Counted from the first letter of the stretch, positions 1 through 11,146 are shown. The stretch: 34,501 nt of DNA from Macrocybe gigantea (GCA_011319805.1 SJRY01000007.1:1-34501); one strand, 5' to 3'. The notes: generated by a model from the sequence alone, not told the origin. Translations and numbers: made by a program.

Positions 1-440
1 AGATCAGGGTATGTGCTAAAACTAGCACCGCATGATTTGTTATATCTTACTTTCTCCTTGCCATCAGAAGCGAACACAAATCAGAAAGCCAGGTACCTGG
101 ACACGAAACACCCTCCCCAACCCCTCATAAGGCATCTGACAAGGTCAAGACTGCAAAGACCATGCAAATGGAGCTGGTAAGGCTTTTATCCTGCGCTGAG
201 AATTTGGTAAGCTGATCTGAACGGGCTTCAGGACTGGTCGAAAATGCAGCAGGTGCGAAACAGCAGCCATGCAAGCACTGAGCGCGAGCACTGCCGAAAG
301 GGTAAGGGTGTGTGAAATCAAATTATAATATCAGGGAAATGATACTGATGGAAATGCATAGGTTGCACATCGGCTCACTTTCTGCCGCCTGACATGGATC
401 CTACGGATGATGAACTTCCGATGTTCCAAGATCGGGTGTG
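1..440 (+). other. Upstream region with exon-like segments, no firm gene model
   Basis: No complete gene can be drawn here, but parts read like exons of the DUF6532-type gene that follows. One open stretch at about 100-174 ends at a GTAAGG donor. A second at about 229-300 lies between a CTTCAG acceptor and a GTAAGG donor. A third, at about 361-440, includes an ATG at 393 and an acidic segment (MDPTDDELPMFQDR). Phases between the pieces could not be joined without ambiguity. The gene may therefore start upstream of the modelled ATG, or even before the window. Confidence 0.3.
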
Positions 441-2340
441 ATGGCTAGCTCTGATGGGGAAGGTCAGTCTGCCATCATAAATTAGATACTGCCTTTGGTA
501 AATGCAGTTTTAGCTCTCTCTGATGCACCTGGCCCGTATGCCTCAGAACCCCATCAGAGGGCGGGTTTTCAAGTGGAACGGAGTCGTCTCTACCGAACTT
601 TGACAATGATATGGACGTTGATGGGTGGACCTCGGCAAATGAAGTAAGTTCGACTCACTTGCTCGTAAATATGCATCTTGATCAGGATAATGCTTAATTT
701 ACTATATGTAGCAATTTGTCTGGTCCACTGATTGTGACGAGAAGGCAGGAAACGAGACCATTGTGATCGAAAATACACCTCGCCCAACCTCACGATTCAG
801 TGAACCTCTGTCCCTTGCTTCGAGTGAAGATGACCTTCCACCCGCTATCACTGTCCAGCATGCTCCCCAAAAGGCCAGAAAGATGATGAAGACGGCTACC
901 GACAGAGGTCCGGGAACTCTAATGTAAGCCAATGCATTTTCAAAGATATTCCGTCCGACATAATCTGACATAAACTCCGTTCGTGCAGATTCCCCCACTC
1001 AGTAGCCAATGGCATGACAGCAGGCCTGCGCAATCCAGGACTCAGCAACCGGTGGTCATGAAACTGGCAAAACCAAAAGCCCAGCCCACAAATTGCGAAG
1101 CGAAATGCTGAGGTTTGTTGTTGTATTTATTTTTGTCAGTTTTTTTTCTAAATGATCACCTCTACTGTAAGCTTACGACCTGGAGCAACGACAATCAAGA
1201 ACAGCCCAGGAACACAATGAAAATGAAGATCCTGGATGTCGACGTCAAAACTGAGAAGATGCATGCCGTCGTCAAGTTTGAAGATTCTGAAGATATGGCC
1301 TTACATTCACACGTCATACCCCAATGGCCAGCCTGGACAGACCTGCAACGGAACCCCAGTGGCAACCTGGGCATTCGACAACAGTCAGACCCACTCAAGT
1401 CCATCCTTTCCCGTGCCGTCGAATTGATCAAGCATGGGCTGGCCTTCGAGAATGCATTCCCCGAAATCGCCAAAAGTGGCCGTCAGAACAATGTGCTCAC
1501 CAAGATTCGTTCAGTGGCTTCAGCTCTTCGCCACGACATCCTCATCAGGCGAATAGCCGCAGATGCGCACTATGCATCAGAATTGGCAAGCATAGTACGT
1601 ATATGCTCTTTTATTGGACCGGCAGTTCTAACCCGACTATCGCTCAAAGGTTGATGCCCGAATCAACAATTTTAGATCCGATGCAAAGAAACTCATTGAA
1701 CCTATTGTGAAAGACGGCTACAGCTTGTCAGAAGTTGATAATTTAGAGGAGTATTTTAGCATCGAAGGGTATATTTATCCTGTCAAGGCTAGTGATATAT
1801 TTCTATTGGGGTCTGATTACTCACGATATTATTATAGGCAAATGGTAGTTTGGCTCGAGATTCACCTTACCTCCATCCGATTATTATAAAACTTCTCAAA
1901 GTTGTCTACTTCAACAATATGAAGGACTACCTGAAATGGAAGGAAGATTTTGTCATTGATGGCAAGTATGAGGTAACGAAAGCCATGGTTGCCTATGTTG
2001 CGGCTGAGGTAGGCCTTCCAAGTTGTTCTGCCAAATAGAATCAATTTCTTACAGACTATTTTAGATTGGACGTACACTTGATACACGAGCTGCAAGCATC
2101 AACCAGACCGGCCTTATCAAGCTCTACAAGACTCATCTTGACCTTTTGCAACATATCGAGAATGTGAGAAAGGACAAGTATCATAAGATAATGTCGCGGC
2201 TGTTTAATGAGGCGACGTAAGTGAGGCATTAGATATTCTGAAACACTCTAGCTAATATTCACGTCAGGAAAACTTTCATCAACTATGTTGATGGCCTCAA
2301 TATTGATACAGGTGCTGCGAAGGATTTTATGGCTTTATAG
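441..2340 (+). CDS. DUF6532-type protein (basidiomycete family, function unknown)
   Basis: The 3' half is well supported. Exons up to 1594, then 1650-1781, 1838-2008, 2065-2216 and 2268-2340 join in phase through 51-56 nt introns. The spliced product has the layout of the agaricomycete DUF6532 domain: an AFPE start, an R-x-D-x-x-Y-x-x-x-L helix, R-S-D-A-K-K, a GYIYP turn, and PYLHP before a Val/Tyr/Phe helix. It ends in a helical tail with stop TAG at 2338-2340. The intron at 1782 uses a weak GTCAAG donor. The 5' half is tentative: ATG 441 with exons 441-462, 558-643, 712-923 and 1003 to about 1108 gives a low-complexity acidic Ser/Pro-rich N-terminus, but the link from about 1108 to 1180 was not resolved. 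The domain has no known biochemical role and is often found in repeat-rich fungal DNA. What I see is the domain layout; family membership rests on resemblance only. Confidence 0.65.
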
Positions 2341-3221
2341 GTTCAGGGTCACGTTCGCGAGTGGATTCAATTTAGGATAATTACGATTCGTCATGCCGTT
2401 TTACGACCTATTATGCCTGTTTTACTCAGTAATTGCCAGTTGTCTTGCATTCGATGTTTCGAAATTATGAGCAACAGTCATACTAATTTTTTGAAATTAT
2501 TGGTACTATGCCGTGCTAACTTTTCGAAATTATCCTCTATTTACTGATTGCTATAATGAGAAATTATGTTCAAATTACCCAAACCAGAAGAAATATCGGA
2601 TAACTACTGATAACTACCGATAACTTGCCAGTTATCTGATAACTGCTGATAACTTGCCGAAAATGGTACAGCGGGGGATTTATAAACAGCAATAAAGTCG
2701 TTTACGCTCTAATTAGTCAATAATTCCGGCTCATTTCCCGATTGGGTTTTTCCTGATGTATTCAGGATTGGGTTACATAAGCTATTGCGCTGACTAAGCA
2801 GAAAGCGGCAGGCGATTGGCTGAGACGGTGCAGTCAGGCCGCAGTTGAGATGGCACAAGATATGATCTTTGCAGGTGGTGGAAATTGGCCGAGCAAAGAT
2901 TAGTTGGATGTATACAATTTCCGTCATAGGCGGACTCATCCCATTGGAGTAACCTGAAACAAGTTCAAACAACGGAATATCTTTCCCTCCATTTCTGTGA
3001 AGTCGGAGATTTACCTTACTTCTCCTATTGGCGTGAATTACGGTTCTTCGTCATGACCAATGACTACGCTTTATGCTCCAGGTGAATATGGTCCATGTAT
3101 AAATTATTATCTACGCTAGCCAATAAGACAGAAATTCAAATATCCTAGGATACTATACAGGACGAAATTAGCGTTCGTACACGACATGCAGACGCATCAA
3201 ATATTCCTATACTGACATAGG
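2341..3221. other. Gene-free AT-rich interval
   Basis: No reading frame here resembles a protein. The first 300 bases are AT-rich and probably hold the 3' flank of the DUF6532-type gene. A short GATAACT repeat cluster lies near 2600-2660. The rest contains only short chance frames. Confidence 0.5.
2599..2659. repeat. Degenerate ~10-bp GATAACT tandem repeat with a perfect hairpin
   Basis: Five GATAACT-headed units occur at 2599, 2609, 2619, 2638 and 2648, spaced by 10 or 19 bases. One inverted copy (AGTTATC, 2630-2636) faces the unit at 2619-2625 across a TGCC loop, giving a perfect 7-bp stem. The cluster lies about 260 bases downstream of the DUF6532-type stop codon. Its role is unknown. Confidence 0.75.
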
Positions 3222-3934
3222 TCATAGGTTATACTCCGCTATATGTCGCATGATCATCAGCGAAGCCAGCATCTCTGCCGAGAGCACGTCATGAGATTGA
3301 TGTCGTCTGAAGGGCGGGCGGTAAACTCACCGGGCGCAAGGTGACCGTGCGTTTGCTCAACGGTCAACATGCAGCCAGAGGAATCAATATACTCTGGTTC
3401 GCCAGGAACTTTCAAGTTGTAGTATGCGACGACATTCCCTCTGGCATTAGTACACTTTGGAAGCGAGCGTTAGCTCACATGCCAGAAGCCCAGTCTCCTC
3501 GCACTTACCGTCCATTCGTGGTCCTCACACATTCTCCAGCCCCACCGATATTCCTGCCCATCCAAGGCCACAAACTTGCGCGCTTTGGAACTTGTCGAAA
3601 GCTATCAGCACAGAGTTTCGTCCCAACAACGCAGAAAAGGGGCATACCTCCCCAGGACGGAAATCTTCGAAAGGTATTCCTTCATCGGCTTCGAGTACCC
3701 CGAATCAAAGCTGATCGTGCCTAGTGTGTTGTTGGGTCCGAAATCGAGTGCAAGAAGCGGGCGAGTAGATCCGTAAGAGGTGGTGCTATCATAAATCATG
3801 TACGCCGTATGCGTCGTGTCGCGCGCCGTGCATCGATAGGTCAACCGCATGCGATCGTGGAGGTCGACAAATTCCGACCCTGTGAGCTTCCCGCTCTTGT
3901 CCTCGAGGAAAAGGGCCATTGGATAGTTCGTCAT
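3222..3934 (-). CDS. DUF6593-like small basidiomycete protein, four exons
   Basis: Exons 3934-3648, 3590-3509, 3454-3331 and 3274-3222 join in phase (introns 3591-3647, 3455-3508 and 3275-3330; 54-57 nt) to give 181 residues. The start is the ATG at 3934; the frame upstream offers only TTG. The product is a compact beta-rich protein with no signal peptide or membrane segment. Visible landmarks are LEDKSGKLTGSEF near the start, LLALDFGPNN near residue 65, ARKFVALDGQEYRW near 110, and a C-terminal helix LASLMIMRHIAEYNL at the very end. This layout matches small lineage-restricted proteins of agaricomycetes that I associate with DUF6593. Family assignment is from memory and moderate. No molecular function is known. 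The neighbours give no clue to its role. Confidence 0.7.
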
Positions 3935-4141
3935 CGCAAAGCACAAGGGGTGAGGGTACAGTGGCTAATTATGTTTGGACGGGCGGGGATGTTGGAACGA
4001 AAGGAAGTGCTCAGAAGGGAGGTGTACTTTTAACAGCTCCGTCGCCAGCACCAGATTACTATATGGAGGGAAATGACGAAAACAACCAGGCAGAAGATAA
4101 TTAACGGACACGCGTTGCGGGTGCATGTCTGCCAGGAGAAA

Positions 4142-4768
4142 TTAGAAAGGCTGAGGGACAGCATGCGGACACTGTAAATGGATACCCAATGTGCAAAGCC
4201 GGACATGGTCAAGGTTGTTGATCGATTCGGCGAGATACGTTCGGGATACAACCGCTGGCCCGCTGACCCGATCAACGTTACAATGGGGTGGCATGCCTCC
4301 GTCCTCCTCCCTCACGGTCGGACGCAATATCTTCTGTCCATAAACTAAGAAACGGTCAAACAGCAAGCCGAAGGACGACGCTTTAATGCTGGAGCCACGG
4401 GGCCGACGAACGGTTAGAAAAGGGAATAAAACGGTCAGGCTAAAGGTACAGAATTTTTTTCCAGTCATCGGATGCCGCCCGATCTGTTGATACGACGCAC
4501 CGAAACTCGGAACTCGGTGTAGGCAACATTCCTCCGCGCGGTGAAATGACGACACTTGCGCCCACATCTGTCTTTTGCGTTCTTCCATCATGCCCGGATC
4601 TTGGAACGAGGAGAAATAGTTTGAAATTGTGGGTCCATCGATAAGTGTTTCCGAGCAGCTGGACAGGAAGCCAAGATACTGTGATCTCGTGATGATTTCT
4701 TGCGGCCCACGTTCACTCAAGGCGGACGGCTTGCGGCAAGCGATGAATCGACGATGGCTTCTGGCCAT
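4142..4768 (-). CDS. Uncertain hypothetical ORF (208 aa)
   Basis: An uninterrupted frame starts at a real ATG (4768) and runs 208 codons to a stop at 4142. It lies about 200 bases upstream of the DUF6593-like gene on the same strand. The translation is basic and cysteine-containing (for example ECCLHR). It has no signal peptide, no clear membrane segment and no motif I recognise. No introns are needed, unlike every other host gene here, which argues against it being a normal gene. It could be a chance frame or a piece of an older gene. Confidence 0.25.
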   Translation of the reverse strand: MARSHRRFIACRKPSALSERGPQEIITRSQYLGFLSSCSETLIDGPTISNYFSSFQDPGMMEERKRQMWAQVSSFHRAEECCLHRVPSFGASYQQIGRHPMTGKKFCTFSLTVLFPFLTVRRPRGSSIKASSFGLLFDRFLVYGQKILRPTVREEDGGMPPHCNVDRVSGPAVVSRTYLAESINNLDHVRLCTLGIHLQCPHAVPQPF

Positions 4769-6695
4769 TCAGCGGTAACCGAGCGAGATGATATTGCGGC
4801 GATGTTTTAGGTAAATCGGGTCGCGCTGTCACAAGTATAGGTGTGATTGAAGAACGACAAAATTGTCCGGGGATAGACAATGTTCTTATCATTTTCTTCA
4901 GACGGCGCATGGAAATGCAGTGTATTTTTGTTTTTCCTAAGATTTTGGCTGCCACTATCAGGCTCGCTAATCGCCACGTGGATATGACTCGGCTTGCATC
5001 TCTCTACAAAGAAAAAGAAATCCAGTTCCATCCAAACCGCATCGACACACATATCTCAATACACCTTCCGAGGCACAGAGATCTAAAACCCTTTCTCAAG
5101 GAATTTTTTATCGATCCGTGCGTAGTGGGCAAAAATTTTTCGTCCTAACGTCGAGGGTCGTAGGTTGACGTGGAGATGCAATATTGCAGCTGCTCTTTAC
5201 ATAACGCTTGAAAGGTTGAGGCGTCTATCAACTCTGTCCAATTTGACACTGAAACCTGACGACGTGCATATGAGTACGTGTTCTACCTCCTGTCTTACCG
5301 GGCAATTAAAAAAAATACAAGGCCGGTCGCCGTCGCCACTAACCAGGGAGCATTATCCTGGAAATAGTAAAAAAAATTAGTGTTCTTCTCCTTGCCCTTC
5401 CCTGAGCGTGACAGTAGATCTTGCATGGACCAGATGAACCATGCCCGGCGTTTTCCACCTGTTGGCTAGAACTACAAGACGAAAGGCGACATCGCGCCAA
5501 TAATCGGCCTCACAAGATGCTTCAGCTTTTAATTTCGCAATTCTCCTTTAAGTTTAGTTCTATGAGGAAGTGAGTTCTTTCGCCTCTTGAACCTTTCGAA
5601 TTCCCTACGACACGCTGCAGGTTATCAGGCACGTCGCACAACTGATGGGCCTCCATGCCCATCCCAGTAAACAAATCGCCTTTCAAGGCTGTTTCTTGCT
5701 AATTGAAACCGTACGGCGAACGTGATTTCTGCGGGCGAGGATGAGAAAAGGATAGGCCATCAACCACGTTTGTTCTGGTGTGCGGCGGTCCTGTCCATCG
5801 TGCTCCCTGGACTGCTGGCGCGTAACATAGATCACGCTAGCCGCAACCGCAAGGCTGGTAGGAAGGTAAGTAAGGCTGATCTCTGGCTCTAGCCCGCTGT
5901 TCGCCTGAGATAACCCTTTACTGTAGGTGACGAAAACGGGAAGTAGAACATAGCCAAGTGCCTCGTTCACCCTTTTCTTTCCGATTGCGTGGATCAGATG
6001 GATTCGGCGCTTATGCCATACAAGATCAATTTTCCGCATCGGGAGAATTCGATGGGCCCTTTTCTGGGTCAATAAGGCTCCTAGGCTCACCTTTTCAGCG
6101 TGCAACGTGGTAATCGGCCTGTACTATTGAAATGACTGGCCGCCAGCTGGAAATCTGGATGCCAGACAGACGGCATATCGATTCCTAAATCAAGACAAGC
6201 CACAAGGGATTTCTAAATGGATGCTAGCTCGCATCGTTCATGTCCTTTGTGGATCATCAAATTTGCACGTCAGATTTTGGTTTCTAGATTTCTCTCCTAT
6301 TGTCATAGCTCAGCTATTTCGCCGCTCATCATCTTCATGCCTCAGAACGCCCGTTTTCAGCGTGGCTAGTGCAATATGACGATCGCATTTCAGTTCGCAA
6401 GGTCGTCCTTTTCGTCGGAAAAGAGAAATACCTCCGCCTCAACAAGTAGGCCGCGGAGAGAAGTGTTTACGAAGTATTGCAAGTAGGTTATTCTAGACGG
6501 TGGCGAGTGCTTTCGATGATATAAAATTTCGTATTGGTACACCACCATTTTATGAGAGTACTTTGCATGGAGAGAGCAGTAAATCATATGATGCGTGGGA
6601 AAGTTCAGCACGGGCCCCTAAGGAACGTGACCATTGTGGGAATAACCGAAAACCTGTTTGTCTCGTGCATCCAACTCTTTCGCCGCCAAAAAAAA
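4769..6695. other. Interval without a supported gene
   Basis: Several frames of 60-140 codons occur, the longest on the minus strand at 5683-6105. That frame begins at TTG, and neither its sequence nor any splice pattern supports a protein. The last few hundred bases before 6696 presumably contain the promoter of the PWWP gene, but no clear TATA box is visible. Confidence 0.4.
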
Positions 6696-8366
6696 ATGAG
6701 TAAAAAGACTGCAAAGACCACTGCCATCAGTAAGGAGCTTCTCTCTTATGATCCCCGCGATATAGTCCTAGGAAAGGTTCGCGGATACCCGCCTTGGCCA
6801 GGCATGGTAAGCCCACCCTCTGCTAACCGTCGCGTCCGGCCACTTATCGCGACCCCACAGGTCGTCGATCCCGACAAGGTCCCCCACATATCCTGAAGGA
6901 ACGTCCAACCAACAAGAAAACCAATTTTTACTGCGTCTGCTTCTTCCCCGCCGGTGACTAGTTGCGTCTCTCGCGTCTTAGCATCTCTCCTGTCCTCTCC
7001 CAGCTTACCCGCTCTGGGTCCCCTTCTCACGTAGTGCCTGGCTCGTTGCCAAAGATATTTCAAAGCTACAGACTCACGAGATTGAGTCGTATATTGCCGA
7101 ACCCTTCAAACGATCGGAGGATCTCCTCCAAGGCTACCGCATCGCCCTCGATCCCAAGAAGTGGGAGGAGGACCGCGAAGCTGCTCTCCTCGAGGCCGCT
7201 GCTGCAGATGAGGTACAGGCAGGCGCTGGAATCGACGAGGAATTTGAGGACGAGGTGGATGAGCTTGCTAACGACGAAGATGCCGACTCTGCGGGCACAA
7301 AACGCAAATCACGCAAGAGGAAGCGCGAATCGGACGCAGTAGGCTCCCAGAAGGAAAAGAAGGCAAAGGCTAAAAAGGCTACTGCTGACGGTCCAAGGAG
7401 AAAGGCTGTAACGAGGAAAAACGGTTCCAAGTCGAAGACTATGGTCGAATCGGAGGACGAGGGCGACACTCAGGACGCCCAGGGAGAAGAGATCGGTGTT
7501 GCATCTGGAAAGAAGTCTTCTCCGCCGCCCTCGAAGAAGCAAAAACGCGAAAAAGAGGAAGAAGGCGACGATGGTAGGCCATTTTCGTCAATATTGACGG
7601 AAAATGCTGTCAGATTAACTCTATTCACTCTTATTAGCCAAGTTGGCAAGCGATCCTGAGGCAATCAAGGTCCGTGAGTGGAGGCACAGGCTGCAAAAGG
7701 CATTCCTTGGCAAGACCATCCCGAAAGAAGAGGTATTTTGCCCAATTTCGCTCTTGTTTTACATTCCTGATGCTATCTCTCTGCAGGATACACCAACTCT
7801 TGACACGCTGTTCTCCACCGTCGAAAATTATGAGTCCATGTCTGTCGCGTACCTCCAGTTCTCCAAGATTGGCAAGGTCATGCGACATATTGCTGTCCTC
7901 GATGACAGCAAGGTCCCCAAGGACGCAGAATACAAGTTCAGGGAACGCGCTAAAGCCCTTGTCGATAAATGGCACGGCGTTCTGAACGCCAACAAACCGG
8001 CGGCACCTTCCGCTGCCCCTGCCACTACTACGAACGGAAACACCGCCGCATCATCAGACGATGCTGCAGCCATCGAAGCCCCAACTGCAAACGGAGCCCC
8101 GGAAGCCGCAAGCACAGGACATCCAGCCGATGCAGACGAATCTAAGGACGACAAGGCCGAAGGCGTCACTGCCGCAACCGCCGCTATTGATCTAAACGGG
8201 AATAAAGACTCCGGTATGAGTAGCAATTTAATCATTGTCATTAGAGCTTTACTGTTGACACACTCGCTGTTTAGCTGCTGCTCCAGTGCAAGATTCTACG
8301 GAACAAGTCACGATTGACCCTGCAGACACATCAGTTCTAGCGGACGTGACAATGTCAGAAGCATGA
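6696..8366 (+). CDS. PWWP-domain chromatin protein with TFIIS N-terminal/IBD-like domain; frame broken by 1 nt
   Basis: Exons 6696-6806, 6861-6960, 7035-7573, 7638-7732, 7787-8213 and 8275-8366 give about 454 residues. The PWWP domain begins at residue 19 (DPRDIVLGKVRGYPPWPGM) and continues over two introns through a TNFYC-type strand and AWLV. A long Lys/Glu/Asp-rich segment with probable nuclear signals follows (residues about 125-245). Next comes a helical domain, about 250-340, containing LDTLFSTVENYESMSV and a K-W-H-G end; it resembles the TFIIS N-terminal or LEDGF integrase-binding fold. The tail is Ala/Thr-rich and acidic. PWWP domains bind methylated-histone nucleosomes and DNA, so a nuclear chromatin role is likely, as in LEDGF/HRP2-like or Ioc4/Pdp3-like proteins. 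Exon 2 is one base short: in the C5 run at 6881-6885 the frame leaves the conserved one. Restoring one C makes all phases consistent. This is either a base-calling error or a real inactivating deletion. Confidence 0.85.
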
Positions 8367-9053
8367 AATTGACGGAACGGTAGATTAAATCAATTATTTT
8401 CACTTCTCGACCGGATCGTTTCTGACTTTTGACTTGGGGCGTTTTCAGCCTAAAGAATTGAAGATTATTTACGAAGAACCCATGTCGCCATCTCTCCAGA
8501 CTTTTTCCCCTTTCACACCTCTGTTGTATGTCTTCCTGCTCTTCCATGTCCATTATTCGCAACTGCGCCTTTTCAGTTTCTCTAGTTATTTGTTTCGTAG
8601 CCGCCGTGCTCGTGTACTTACTGCCGCCATGCATTCTTAACCCTAAAGCTAATCGCTTCTTTTCACCCCCGCTAAATGGGCCCCGCACACCGCTTTTTCT
8701 TCGACGTTGTGTTTTTATATCGCTTGTTACCGGAAAACACGAAAGCCTTCCCCTTTTTGATCAAGTTTTTGGTCCCTTCACCGACCACTCCCCTACGGGG
8801 GATGCTCGCTTCCTCATGTCGGCGGGTGCTCTTATTGCCTGTGCCCTTCCATGTTCCTCGACAAGCTTAACGATTAAGATATAGGAAAATGAATAAAATC
8901 TTTTTTCTCCGATTTTCTCCTTGAGCCTGAGGGTTCGAGTCGGCGAAAAGCGGAATGCACATTCCCTTTGTGGTCATGTGAACTAGGCCACAGGACAGGC
9001 GCTCGAAATCTTGTGCAATTTCATTGCATTGCAATATAGCCTATAGACTTATT
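8367..9053. other. Convergent intergenic region
   Basis: This region lies between two genes that point toward each other, the PWWP gene (+) and the first secreted-protein gene (-). It should contain both 3' ends. The plus-strand frames at 8434-8884 are C/T-rich and look like chance. No clear polyadenylation or repeat structure stands out. Confidence 0.5.
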
Positions 9054-9697
9054 CTAGAAGTACGTGATATCCCAATGAGTTCCTTCGTCCTGCAAATAAA
9101 AGAAACTATGATTTAAGGGGCTTTAAACATGAAATGAGAAATGTGACTGACGCAGTAGATGTTTCCACTTGCGGCTTGCCACTGCGGAAACCCATCAGCG
9201 CGATTGGCGATCCTGGTGAACGCCGTGTGGATGTAGTTGTCCAGCGTCGTCTGGTGGCGGACGTCGACCTTGTAGCCGTTCGCGTGGGAGTAGGTCCCAC
9301 TCGCGTGGCCGACTTCGGTCCCGCCTGTGATGACGAGCGAACTCACGCCCGACGCCTTCTTGAGCGTGATCACGCCATCGACGGTGCCGGAGAGAATGCC
9401 TTGGTATGACGTGCAGGTGGGGTTGTTCCTGAAAACAGAATTCATATGAACTACAGGCATGCATCGGCGATCGTAGAGGCCAACCTGTCCGTGCATCCAC
9501 CGGAGGAGGAGGCGGTGATTCCGTTGGGAATGAGGCGCGCCTCAGCCTGGGCTTGCGTGAGGGGTGTGCCGCTGGCACTCACGTAGGCCGATAGGCCGAG
9601 CGCGGCAAGAACGGATGTGAACACCTGAAAAAGAAAACGAGGCAAGAGGACATCGTTACTTTACGCGAGAAAGGAGAGATCGTATTCGCACCTTCAT
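9054..9697 (-). CDS. Small secreted protein with LAS-type peptidase-like motifs, copy 1
   Basis: Exons 9697-9692, 9624-9485, 9428-9152 and 9089-9054 join to 152 residues. The first coding exon is only ATG AAG; the 67-nt intron after it is GT-AG. The N-terminus (MKVFTSVLAALGLSAYVSAS) is a convincing signal peptide, so the protein is probably secreted. Two cysteines flank the second intron region, with one more near the C-terminus. A glycine-rich core carries YSHANGYKVDV, an H-x-x-G-x-x-x-D pattern, and the protein ends EGTHWDITYF. An HxxGxxxD motif plus a later His matches the zinc ligands of LAS peptidases (lysostaphin, D-Ala-D-Ala peptidase, hedgehog). That function is inferred from motif spacing only; the conserved Ala of the bacterial motif is Lys here. 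A tandem paralogue lies 0.8 kb away. Stop TAG is at 9056-9054. Confidence 0.85.
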
Positions 9698-10514
9698 GAT
9701 GATCGTTGAAACCTAGGATTCAATGAGGGAAATTAGACGTGATCTCGTGGAGGGCATCGTTAGCGAAGGATCCGCCATATGCACTGGTAGTCAGAGAAGC
9801 TGTCAAAGATACGTGCAGGAAGTGATGTGGGTGTGGCGCCGTGATGACAAGACGTAGAGATATTGGCTTCTAGTGTCGCATGGGCGTCTCATGGTGAAAA
9901 TGCCGCAGGATCGTGTACCATTGCTCAAGGTCATTTTCAGCCCAGCTCTGAAATAAAGACCAATATTGCCTCTAACAAATCATGGAGAAGTGAACGGTCC
10001 TTGAACAAACCTGCAGCGTAGGACTCGATTGTGATTTTCGAGAACGGAACGATGTGGGGATTGCACGTGCAACGGATGAGCTCCGTGGAGGCGAGGTCTG
10101 ATTATACTTGATAGACATCGAGAGTAGCACGGGTGTCAACCATTTCATTGATTCGTTTGAACGCCAAGAGAAGAATATCCGTCAGTTGCCACTAAGTACG
10201 AAACGTGAGGCGATCGTGGCACGTGCTTCAACGCGTGACGCCACCTTCCGTTGCTCGGACTAGTCGGTTGACGAGGCATCCCAGAGAGTCCGCCGTACCT
10301 ATACTTATATTAGCTTCAGTGTGGCGTCGTTGCCTGGAATCTCTTAAGATTAGTTCAGGAGCTTCCACTGCAGCGCAACATGTGGAAAAGCACAACAATT
10401 CCAGTGATGATTTAATCAGGATGAATCCACGACTATACAAAATGTTCTTGGCATGTACGTGTATCGCTAACTTGATGCATCACATCACTTATCGGTTTGG
10501 AAACGTCATAACTC
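9698..10514. other. Intergenic region between the secreted-protein paralogues
   Basis: This holds the 5' flank of copy 1 and the 3' flank of copy 2. Short frames on both strands show no protein-like features. No clear TATA box is visible at the expected distance before 9697. Confidence 0.5.
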
Positions 10515-11146
10515 TTAGAAGTATGTGATATCCCAATGTGTTCCTTCATCCTGTATCCGATGAATTAAGATCCTTCAATCACATAAATAAAAAGAGACGA
10601 ACGCAGTAAATGTTTCCGCTGGCAGCTTTCCATTGTGGATATCCGTCTCCTCGGTTTGCGATCTTCTTGAACGTTTTGTGAATGTAATTGTCCAATTTCG
10701 TCTGATGCTGAACGTCGACCTTGTATCCGTTCGCATGGGAGTAGGTTCCACTTGCGTGGCCCACCTCAGTCCCGCCTGTGATGATGAGCGAACTCACGCC
10801 TGACGCTTTCTTCAGCGTGATCACGCCATTGACGGTTCCAGACAGGATGCCGGAATATGACGTGCATGATGGGTTACTTCTGAAAAATCAATGTCAATCG
10901 AATCCAGAATCATCGGACGTCATTGTGACAGACTTATTTGTGCATTTGCCAGAGGAAGATGCTTTTATTCCGTTGGGGATAAGCCGGGCCTCTGCTTGAG
11001 CTTGAGTGAGATGCGTGCCGCTCGTGATCAGGTATGTTTGTAAACCAAGAACGGTGAGGACATATTCGAACACCTGCAGAAGAAAATGAAAAAGAATTGC
11101 CTTCAATATAGACAAATGGTGCAGGACCGGTTACTCATGCCTTCAT
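10515..11146 (-). CDS. Small secreted protein with LAS-type peptidase-like motifs, copy 2
   Basis: Exons 11146-11141, 11073-10934, 10879-10603 and 10550-10515 have exactly the same lengths (6, 140, 277 and 36 nt) as copy 1 and give 152 residues. The shared segment LTQAQAEARLIPNGI, the YSHANGYKVDV core and the EGTHWDITYF end are all conserved. The N-terminus MKVFEYVLTVLGLQTYLITS is a weaker signal peptide than in copy 1. The first intron is again 67 nt, but its donor reads AAG|GCATGA, so the model needs a GC-AG intron. The alternative is a lost start. Charged residues differ from copy 1, with more lysines (for example KTFKKIANRGDGYPQWK), suggesting divergence in surface or substrate preference. 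A TATA-like element lies about 76 bp upstream of the ATG. The enzymatic role is inferred from motif spacing only. Confidence 0.8.

Noticed and set aside
5683..6105. 140-codon minus-strand frame with a hydrophobic stretch
   Set aside because: It begins at TTG, has no domain or splice support, and shows no similarity I can recognise.
8434..8884. Overlapping plus-strand frames after the PWWP gene
   Set aside because: C/T-rich low-complexity translations in a 3' flank, with no start context or domain.
8940..8955. GGGTTCGAGTCGG suggesting a tRNA gene
   Set aside because: The flanks do not pair into a T-stem and no cloverleaf can be drawn.
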